From: JAGXIT01 sp964393815
Lineage (GTDB): Bacteria > Patescibacteriota > Saccharimonadia > Saccharimonadales > UBA4665
NCBI GenBank assembly: GCA_964393815.1
Contig: CAYMUP010000022.1
Location: forward strand, 1 to 14,338
DNA length: 14,338 nucleotides
Reading direction: 5' to 3'
Made by a program: the position numbers and the translations under genes. Shown one piece after another: positions 1 to 6,400 of the stretch. The number at the start of each line of letters is the position of its first letter. Position 1 is the stretch's first letter. Below the pieces are notes generated by a model. That model was not told the origin of the DNA. It did no database searches and saw only the letters and a program-made list of their open reading frames with translations.

Positions 1-222
1 CTTCCAGAAACATGTCACTGCAGCGGAGACGATGGTAATACCACGCTCACGCTCCTGTGCCATCCAGTCGGTTGTGGTCTCACCCTCGTGAACGGCACCA
101 ATCTTGTGCTTGAGTCCAGTTCGGTAGAGGATACCTTCTGTTGTTGTCGTTTTCCCCGCATCAATGTGGGCGATAATGCCCATATTACGGATATCTTTCA
201 TAAGTACTTTCTTGTCTGCCAT
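1..222 (-). CDS. fusA: Elongation factor G, N-terminal part (truncated by window edge)
   Basis: This encodes the first 74 residues of EF-G, the GTPase that drives ribosomal translocation; the rest lies beyond base 1. The G1/P-loop AHIDAGKTTTTE is visible at about residues 18-29. The HKIG..H.G segment follows at about 40-47, and the switch I motif RERGITI at about 57-63, all typical of EF-G. One small departure is TEGIL where most EF-Gs have TERIL. The start is the ATG whose complement is at 220-222, with an AGAAGG-type Shine-Dalgarno about 8 bases upstream, inside the end of the preceding small ORF. That ORF stops at 226, so only three bases separate the two. This is the last visible gene of the str operon. 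Function and family are certain; only the C-terminal four-fifths is unseen. Confidence 0.97.
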   Translation of the reverse strand, partial: MADKKVLMKDIRNMGIIAHIDAGKTTTTEGILYRTGLKHKIGAVHEGETTTDWMAQERERGITIVSAAVTCFWK

Positions 223-225
223 ACT

Positions 226-432
226 TTACCCTTCTACCACCGGTGGTAGTTCATTTATCTTTCTTGAGCTTGTTGGGCACTCCCCACCCCGTTCACCAAT
301 GCAATCAGCCAGCACAGCTTTAGCAGCGTGAAATGACAGCTCTAATCGAGCGGATATTCCTCCACGAGCCGCAATTTCTTCACGTGCGATACAGGGGCCA
401 CCAGTGACTGGGCATTCTACACGTACAGCCAT
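226..432 (-). CDS. Unrecognised 68-residue protein with four cysteines, between rpsG and fusA
   Basis: I do not recognise this protein. It starts at an ATG at 432, three bases after the rpsG stop codon, with a GAGG Shine-Dalgarno inside the end of rpsG about 7 bases upstream. It ends three bases before the fusA start. This packing is like that of the neighbouring real genes and argues strongly for translation. The protein has cysteines at 7, 14, 44 and 52 in two blocks, CPVTGGPC near the start and CIGERGGEC in the middle. That could be a small metal site or redox pairs, but the spacing is not a standard zinc ribbon. The middle (about 26-44) could form a helix. There is no signal peptide or membrane segment. 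The operon position suggests a role near the ribosome or translation, but that is only inference. Confidence 0.7.
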   Translation of the reverse strand: MAVRVECPVTGGPCIAREEIAARGGISARLELSFHAAKAVLADCIGERGGECPTSSRKINELPPVVEG

Positions 433-435
433 CTA

Positions 436-915
436 CTAACCTCTTGCGAAGTGCGCGAAAGCGCGGTTAGCTTCGGCCATACGGTGCGTATCTTCACGCT
501 TTTTGACCGCACTACCCTGGTTGTTGTAGGCGTCCATGAGTTCTGCGGCAATTCGGTCAGCCATGCTCATGCCCTTGCGTGAGCGAGCAGCCTGCACGAA
601 CCACATCATCATAAGGTGGTTTTGACGCTGGCCTTTGACTTCAAAAGGAATCTGATAGTTGGCACCACCGACACGGCGAGAACGAGTCTCAAGATGTGGT
701 TTGATATTACTGAAAGCTTGCTCAAAAACATCGAGTGGGTTGTCTACTTTGAGTTTTTTGGCGGCAGTTTCCATGCCGTCGTACACAAGTCGCTCGGCGA
801 CCTGCTTTTTACCATCGCGCATAACGCGGTTGATCAGGCGCTGTACCTGTACATTGTTGTACATACGGTCAGCCGGGATGTCTCTAACGAGAGAGGTTGT
901 TACTTTACGCGGCAT
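436..915 (-). CDS. rpsG: 30S ribosomal protein S7
   Basis: This is the 159-residue small-subunit protein S7, which binds the 3' major domain of 16S rRNA and nucleates assembly of the head. The start MPRKV, the run RLINRVMRDGKK at about residues 26-37, the GGANYQIPFEV segment at about 83-93, and the C-terminal REDTHRMAEANRAFAHFARG are family hallmarks. Length is normal for bacterial S7. Its ATG overlaps the rpsL stop by one base (TAATG), and an AAGGAGA Shine-Dalgarno sits in the last codons of rpsL, so translation is likely coupled. In E. coli, S7 represses its own operon through the rpsL-rpsG junction; here that junction is only an overlap, so the same mechanism is unlikely in the same form. 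Confidence 0.98.
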   Translation of the reverse strand: MPRKVTTSLVRDIPADRMYNNVQVQRLINRVMRDGKKQVAERLVYDGMETAAKKLKVDNPLDVFEQAFSNIKPHLETRSRRVGGANYQIPFEVKGQRQNHLMMMWFVQAARSRKGMSMADRIAAELMDAYNNQGSAVKKREDTHRMAEANRAFAHFARG

Positions 916-1328
916 TATTTGCTCTCCTTTTTGGCACCATATTTGCTACGGCCCTGTTTGCGGTTTTGCACGCCCTGGAGGTCAAGTGCACCGCGCACGA
1001 TGTGGTAGCGCACACCCGGCAAGTCTTTAACACGGCCGCCGCGCACCATCACAACAGCGTGCTCCTGCAGGTTGTGGCCTTCGCCGCCGATGTAAGCCCA
1101 AACTTCGTAGCCATTGCCCAGGCGCACACGTGCGACCTTACGCAAAGCTGAGTTTGGTTTCTTTGGTGTTTTGGTGGTGACTTTTACACACACACCACGC
1201 TTAAACGGCGCAGCCTTCTCATAACTCTTGGTTTTGAGGTTGTTCGTCACGCGCATCAGCGCTGGTGACTTGGTTTTGGTGGTCACCCGGGTACGTGGTT
1301 TACGTACCAACTGGTTGATTGTTGGCAA
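915..1328 (-). CDS. rpsL: 30S ribosomal protein S12, TTG start
   Basis: This encodes the 137-residue decoding-centre protein S12. TPKKPNSALRK at about residues 54-64 and the HNLQEHAVVM..GGRVKDLPGVRYH stretch at about 85-109 are the conserved loops that contact A-site mRNA and tRNA. The two lysines at 56-57, matching E. coli K42 and K43, are unchanged, as is the K in GRVKDLPG, so no known streptomycin-resistance substitution is visible. Compared with E. coli there is an insertion of about 13 residues near positions 25-40, as in the longer Firmicutes-type S12. The codon matching residue 1 is TTG at 1326-1328, six bases after an AAAGGGG Shine-Dalgarno, and there is no better in-frame ATG. It is the first gene of the visible str operon and overlaps rpsG by one base. 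Confidence 0.97.
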   Translation of the reverse strand: MPTINQLVRKPRTRVTTKTKSPALMRVTNNLKTKSYEKAAPFKRGVCVKVTTKTPKKPNSALRKVARVRLGNGYEVWAYIGGEGHNLQEHAVVMVRGGRVKDLPGVRYHIVRGALDLQGVQNRKQGRSKYGAKKESK

Positions 1329-1342
1329 AATATGCCCCTTTC

Positions 1343-1447
1343 TTAAGTTAGACTGGCTAACTTGTTATATTCGTCGAAGAGTATCTCACTAAAGTGGTAA
1401 CTCAGGCATTCGTACGGTACACCTGAAACAGTCCCTAGCAAGATCAT
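1343..1447 (-). CDS. Possible 34-codon leader ORF upstream of rpsL
   Basis: An ATG at 1447 opens a 34-codon frame that ends in TAA at 1343-1345, only 14 bases before the rpsL TTG. A purine run AGAGGAG lies directly against the ATG, which is closer than an ideal Shine-Dalgarno. The product starts MILLGTVSG and ends KLASLT, with no family I recognise. Its last codons form one arm and the loop of the hairpin at 1345-1363, so a ribosome finishing this frame would open the hairpin next to the rpsL ribosome site. An open frame this short can occur by chance, so this is a suggestion rather than a gene call. Confidence 0.22.
   Translation of the reverse strand: MILLGTVSGVPYECLSYHFSEILFDEYNKLASLT
1345..1363 (-). 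promoter_or_regulatory. Perfect 7-bp hairpin in the rpsL leader
   Basis: AAGTTAG (1345-1351) and CTAACTT (1357-1363) are perfect inverted complements around a 5-base loop. On the minus-strand transcript the stem ends three bases before the rpsL Shine-Dalgarno (1335-1341). A helix placed there can limit ribosome access, so it is a candidate translational control site for the operon. A TATAAC sequence at 1364-1369 could be a -10 box, but it would start transcription inside the hairpin, so both cannot be used in the same transcript. Confidence 0.45.
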
Positions 1448-1563
1448 CTCCTCTACCGCCAATCTGACTCTTGTCTTAGACTTTAGCCAGAAGCTCGAAT
1501 TTGATGTTAACAGGGGAGATTATAGCAGTCATAAGGAGTTTTTTCAACCCCCCGGCCGCGCTG

Positions 1564-1591
1564 TTGTTTTTCTTGCCCATCGGTCTATACT
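1564..1591 (+). promoter_or_regulatory. Sigma-70-like promoter for the plus-strand membrane gene
   Basis: TTGTTT at 1564-1569 and TATACT at 1586-1591 are separated by 16 bases, a good match to a housekeeping promoter. Transcription would begin near 1598, giving a leader of about 26 bases that contains GGAGG eight bases before the GTG at 1624. This supports the GTG as the true start and rules out the longer upstream reading frame. Confidence 0.55.
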
Positions 1592-1623
1592 TAACGTTAT
1601 CTAAACATACGGAGGGTACCGCA

Positions 1624-2604
1624 GTGGACGAGAGTACTAGAAAAGATACCGAAAACACAAATGAAGTGAAACCAACAGAGGAAAATATGCAGTCCCAGGT
1701 GAAATCTACTTCTGACAGAGAAGACAACGTAGTCGTCGCGCCAAAAAAGAAGCGCCACCTCGGCTTGTTCTTCGCCCTCCTCTTGACGCTGGTCGTTTTG
1801 GCGCTGATTACCGGCTTTTTAATGAGCGATAGCACTCGAAACAAAGCAGCTGCACCCGGCATTCCACAACAAACTACCAAAGAAAAAACGTCCACCAAAA
1901 CGACCGACATTGCCGCCTTACTCGCCGGTATCTCTGATAATCTTCAGGGGAGCGGGGTTAAGCACGACAAGGTTGCGCCAGACTTTATCGTACCGGGCTA
2001 CAGTTTTGCAGCCGTCGGGAGCCAAGAAGATTCGTCTAACGTGACTTTCCAGAGAGCCGACACCGCCGTTGACGCCACCATGACAAAACTCGAAAATAAC
2101 CTTACCGGCGAAGGTTTTAAAAAATCGGCCGTACAGGTCAAAGAGCCATACTGGGGATTGGTCAAGTACGAGAACACCGACACAATCTGCGGCATTAGCA
2201 CCAACAGACCAGAGAGCGACGCTTCACAGATGAAAGAAGTCTATCTGGCGTGTGCGCTCAAAGATACGTATAAAGCAACCGCTAAAGTTCAGAAGCCGTT
2301 TTACGATGCCTACACTGCAGCGAGAACAGATTACCCCGACCAAGACATTGCCTACCCACGTATTAGCGACAGTCGCACACGTGGCTATAAGACGGCTGAG
2401 GCTGGTCTGTACGGTGAAGGTCAACCGACAGGTGCGATGGGGCTTTTCTATCAAACTCCTGACCAAACCTGGCACTATTTCATGGGTACGCAACAGATCG
2501 TTTCTTGTAGTAAGTATGATACTCCCGACCTCAAAAAGGCATATCTCGGCGAGCAGTGCTTCGAAAGCGCAAATACCGTCTCACCTTCTACTGTCCAACT
2601 ATAA
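1624..2604 (+). CDS. Unrecognised type II membrane protein with a large external domain
   Basis: This 326-residue protein is not a family I can name. The start chosen is GTG at 1624, preceded by GGAGG at eight bases and by a promoter at 1564-1591. The frame is open further upstream to 1501, but that part lacks a ribosome site and overlaps the promoter. Residues 1-42 are hydrophilic and charged, ending in a PKKKRH stop-transfer-type cluster. Residues about 44-63 (LGLFFALLLTLVVLALITGF) form one membrane helix, and the remaining 260 residues should lie outside the cell. Four cysteines in the external part (in TICGIS, LACAL, VSCSK and EQCFE) could form two disulfides. It is the only plus-strand gene and diverges from rpsL. 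Such lysine-anchored single-pass proteins with unknown external domains are common in Saccharibacteria-like genomes, but its role is unknown. Confidence 0.8.
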   Translation: MDESTRKDTENTNEVKPTEENMQSQVKSTSDREDNVVVAPKKKRHLGLFFALLLTLVVLALITGFLMSDSTRNKAAAPGIPQQTTKEKTSTKTTDIAALLAGISDNLQGSGVKHDKVAPDFIVPGYSFAAVGSQEDSSNVTFQRADTAVDATMTKLENNLTGEGFKKSAVQVKEPYWGLVKYENTDTICGISTNRPESDASQMKEVYLACALKDTYKATAKVQKPFYDAYTAARTDYPDQDIAYPRISDSRTRGYKTAEAGLYGEGQPTGAMGLFYQTPDQTWHYFMGTQQIVSCSKYDTPDLKKAYLGEQCFESANTVSPSTVQL

Positions 2605-2752
2605 GACCTCTTTCTTCAAGAGTAGTTTCCAGCATTTCGCTCCCACGGAGCAGTGTCTCTCTGTACCCCAAAAACGTTTTCATCCACTCTGCTACCTACT
2701 TAGATTTCGTTTAACCAAATGAAACTCACTACTCTTAAAACTAAACGGATAA

Positions 2753-2782
2753 AAGCAGCATTTACTATAAAAATAACTGCTT
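2753..2782 (-). terminator. Weak stem-loop downstream of the M54-like gene
   Basis: AAGCAG (2753-2758) and CTGCTT (2777-2782) form a 6-bp stem whose interior can extend with ATTT/AAAT. On the minus strand it ends in a run of four T. It lies 20 bases past the stop of the gene at 2802, where the rpoBC-side transcript would need to end before meeting the convergent plus-strand gene. The T-run is short, so termination is uncertain. The rest of 2605-2801 is AT-rich with no gene. Confidence 0.28.
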
Positions 2783-2801
2783 ACTCTTAGCTCAAAACTG
2801 T

Positions 2802-3413
2802 TTAGCTGCTAGAGTTACTTAAGTTCAATATCTTCCGCACATTTGCCATACCATTATCTCTCAGATCGGCTTCGCACTCACCACAAAAAGAAGCGTGGGA
2901 GTTCTGAAAGCTTGAAGAAATGCCAGTAGCTATCGTGTCCGGGTAATCGATTTTAGAGTAAAGCAAGCAGGAAGCATCTGGACAATGTCCAAATTGTGCC
3001 TGGTCAATATTCGCCCTTACTCCAAGCATATGGCCAGCTTCATGAGCGGTGGTCGCAAAGATTTCCTCATTGGTAACACCGAGTGTGGCAACATATAGCC
3101 TTCTTTGTAGCGGAAAAGCATAGCCTAGAATCTCTTTCTTGCCTGGCAAGTTTAAAAAAGGTGCGCTAAGACGTTCCACGACGTACAGTTGCCAATCTTT
3201 CTGTGATCGAGACATTACAGCATGTTCCGGAATCTCATACGTACGATTATCGTAAGGTAAATCAGCACAAGAGTTGGTGACGCGTAGTCTCAGGCCACTC
3301 AGAGTAATGGCTAGATCTAGACCATTATATATGGCTTCACCTGTCTCACGGGTAAAAGCCCAAGGAGTGCCAATGTCTACGTGCAGTTCGTTGCTACGCA
3401 TTTCTTTTGGCAC
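2802..3413 (-). CDS. Archaemetzincin-like (M54) zinc metalloprotease
   Basis: This is a 203-residue cytosolic protein; no signal peptide or membrane helix is seen. Residues 124-131 read HEAGHMLG, the HExxHxxG zinc-protease signature. They are followed by H143-C144, C149 and CxxC at 177-180. The pattern HExxHxxG ... C-x4-C ... CxxC is that of archaemetzincins (peptidase family M54), in which the four cysteines hold a second structural zinc. Two departures are visible. About nine extra residues lie between the HExxH helix and the histidine that would be the third ligand, and the usual C-x-M after the helix reads C-L-L, so the Met-turn methionine is missing. The start is GTG at 3413 or ATG at 3401; neither has a clear Shine-Dalgarno. 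It follows rpoC by 40 bases on the same strand and may share its transcript. Substrate unknown. Confidence 0.65.
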   Translation of the reverse strand: MPKEMRSNELHVDIGTPWAFTRETGEAIYNGLDLAITLSGLRLRVTNSCADLPYDNRTYEIPEHAVMSRSQKDWQLYVVERLSAPFLNLPGKKEILGYAFPLQRRLYVATLGVTNEEIFATTAHEAGHMLGVRANIDQAQFGHCPDASCLLYSKIDYPDTIATGISSSFQNSHASFCGECEADLRDNGMANVRKILNLSNSSS

Positions 3414-3453
3414 TCACTGTAGGCTTACCGGCTCGTGTGTTTATGAGGTTAGT

Positions 3454-6400
3454 CTAGCCTTCGTCGGGGTCAGACATTTCCTCGACCATTGACTTCACGT
3501 CCTCGGTCTCGATTTCTTCTTCGTCAAGGCTGGGGCGCATGTCGCCGAGCATGATTGGGTTTTCGAGGGCTTCGTTGCGCTCTTCGATAAACTCATCAGC
3601 TGCCGATTGATCGCCCTCATCTAGCGCATTGCTGGCGCCAAAACCGGTACCAACTGGGATCTTGCGACCCAAGATGACGTTTTCTTTGAGACCAAAGAGT
3701 TTATCGATCCGACCGCTGGTTGCAGCGCTGATGAGCACACGAGTCGTGTCCTGGAAGCTTGCGGCACTCAGGAATGAGTCGGTACTAAGGCTGGCCTTGG
3801 TGATACCAAGTAGTAGCTGCGTAACTTTGGCGGGCTGCTTGCCTGCGGCGATCAGTGCATCATTGGCTTCGGCGACGGCCAGCTTGCTGACAACATCACC
3901 AGTCACAAATTCGCTATCGCCAGCGTCTTCGATCTGAACACGGCTAAACATCTGACGCACGATGATCTCAAGGTGCTTGTCGGCGATGTTTTGACCCTGC
4001 CCGGCAAAAATGCCGAGAATCTCGTTCATGATGTAGCGTTGAGTTGGCTCGACGCCGCGCAAGTTCATGAGGTCGTGCAAGTTAATGGAACCATTAGTCA
4101 GACGTTGACCAGCAATAACCGTGTCGCCGTCTTTGATGACGATCTGTTTAAAGGCTGGGATTTCGTAGCGAACAGTGCTCTTAGCGGTTGGCGTGATGAT
4201 GACTTTTTTGTCGGTCACCTCTGCTTTGCCAGCCATTGGTGAGATGAGCGGATCTGAACCGTCTTCTTCGCTGGCAACAACGTCGCCGATGGCAACATCG
4301 CTACCACTGGCAATTTTAGCCGTTCGGCTGCCCAGTTCAAGCTCTACAGTATCGTTCGAATCTGCAGTAACCTGGACTACATAGCGTTCGCCCTCTTCCC
4401 AAACGTTGGCAGCACCACCGATGTCGGTAAGATATGCTTGACCCTTTGGCGCGCGGGCTTCAAAGAGCTCTTCAACACGGGAAAGACCCTGGGCAGTGTC
4501 ATCTGCGACAAGTGCACCAGAACGGTGTTTAGAGTCAAGTGAAAGCTGGGTGCCTGGCTCACCGATAGATTGAGCGGCAATGACACCGATTGGGTTGTGG
4601 CTTTCAACCAAGTTACCAGTTGCGGGATCAATACCATAGCTCTTCTGTGGCACACCGTGCACACTAGAGGCACTCAGCGCGCTCATGATTTTGATACCGT
4701 CGAGTTTTTCGTCGGCATCGATTGCTTCGGCTGTTTCTTTAGTGAAAAGTTCACCCGCTTTAATATGACCCTTGACGTCTTCGGCGGCGTAACGGCCTTC
4801 GAGACGTGAACCATAGCTTACGCCAATGGCAGCTGCATCTTCACGGAGCATCTTGAACCCTGGATCGGTTGACTCGTCTACTGCCTCGTCATCGATGGTG
4901 AAGACGTCTTGTGAAACGTCTACCAGGCGGCGAGTTAGGTAACCCGCGTCAGCGGTTTTGAGAGCAATGTCAATGACGGCCTTACGAGTACCGCGAGTAC
5001 CAGTAAAATACTCAAGTGGGGTTAGACCATGCATATAGCCGTGTTTGACGGGCAGCTCAATAGCCTGACCGGTTGCATCCTGGAAGACACCGAGCATACC
5101 GACGGACATTTTCATCTGAGATACGTTACCACGAGCACCAGAGGTGATCGCGATAGCCATTGAACCATCTTGACCTTGCATTTGCTCGGCGAGCATGCCC
5201 TGAACCTCTGCGTCGACTTTAGCCCAGTTCTCTACGGTCAAGCGGTGACGTTCTTCGTCAGTGATGAAGCCTTGCTCGTACTGGTCACTAATGTTGGCAC
5301 TGCGATCTTCACCGCCGGCCAACACTTTATCGAGGCCTTTAATGTCTTCGAAGTCGCCCATGCCCATGCTCAGTCCCGACATAGTCGCGTAGCGGAAGCC
5401 GAGGTCTTTCAAGTTGTCAGCGATTTCGGCAGTTTTTTCTTGGCCGTACTGTTTGTAAACAGCGGCCATCACCTTCTGCAGGTGTTTTTTGGTCATTGCT
5501 TCGTCTTGGAATTTGAAGTCTTCTGGGAAGATTTCATTAAAAAGCAAGCGACCAAATGTTGTAGAGCGGATTTCGCCCCGGAAAGGCACGCGTACACGAC
5601 TCTGGAGAGTAATGACACCGGCGTCAAAGGCCATGCTAGCTTCGTCGAGGCTGGAATATGGCTTATCGCCTTCAGCTTTACCTGGACGTTCGTAGGTCAG
5701 ATAGTAACAACCGAGCACGATGTCTTGCTCAATATGCAAGATTGGCGAACCATCAGCTGGCTTTAGAAGGTTTTTGTTTGCGGCCATGATTTCGGCAGCT
5801 TCTTTTTGCGCAGCGTCGCTGAGCGGCAAGTGCACGGCCATCTGGTCGCCGTCAAAGTCGGCATTGAAGCCCTTACAGACGAGTGGATGGAGCTGCACGG
5901 CACGTCCCTCGATGAGCGTTGGCTGGAAAGCCTGAATGCTAAGGCGGTGGAGTGACGGCGCACGGTTCAAGAGCACGTATTTACCCTTGATGACTTCATC
6001 AAGAGCGTCCCACACCTCGGTCTCACCAGTTTCGATCATGCGGGTTGCAGAGCGAATGTTATGTGCCTGATCGCGAGCGATCAGTTCACCTATGACAAAT
6101 GGCTTGAAGAGCTCAAGCGCCATCATCTTTGGCAGGCCACACTGGTTGATCTTGAGTTCTGGACCGGCCACAATCACGGAACGACCAGAGTAGTCGACGC
6201 GCTTACCAAGCAAGTTCTGTCGGAAACGACCTTGCTTGCCTTTGAGCATATCGCTCAGGCTCTTTAGGCGGCGGCGCTGGCCAGTAGCGGCAACAGCACG
6301 ACCACTGCGGGCGTTGTTGTTGTCGATGAGAGCGTCAACTGCTTCTTGGAGCATGCGTTGTTCGTTACGGCGGATAACCTCAGGCGCGTTGAGTTCAATG

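Noticed and set aside
1501..1623. Upstream extension of the plus-strand membrane gene, which would add a second hydrophobic segment
   Set aside because: It begins at TTG/ATG without a Shine-Dalgarno and covers a good promoter (1564-1591); GGAGG precedes the GTG at 1624.
5170..5766. 198-codon plus-strand frame antisense to rpoC (and a 153-codon one at 8553-9014 antisense to rpoB)
   Set aside because: They lie entirely opposite strongly conserved coding sequence and have no ribosome site; codon bias of rpoBC explains them.
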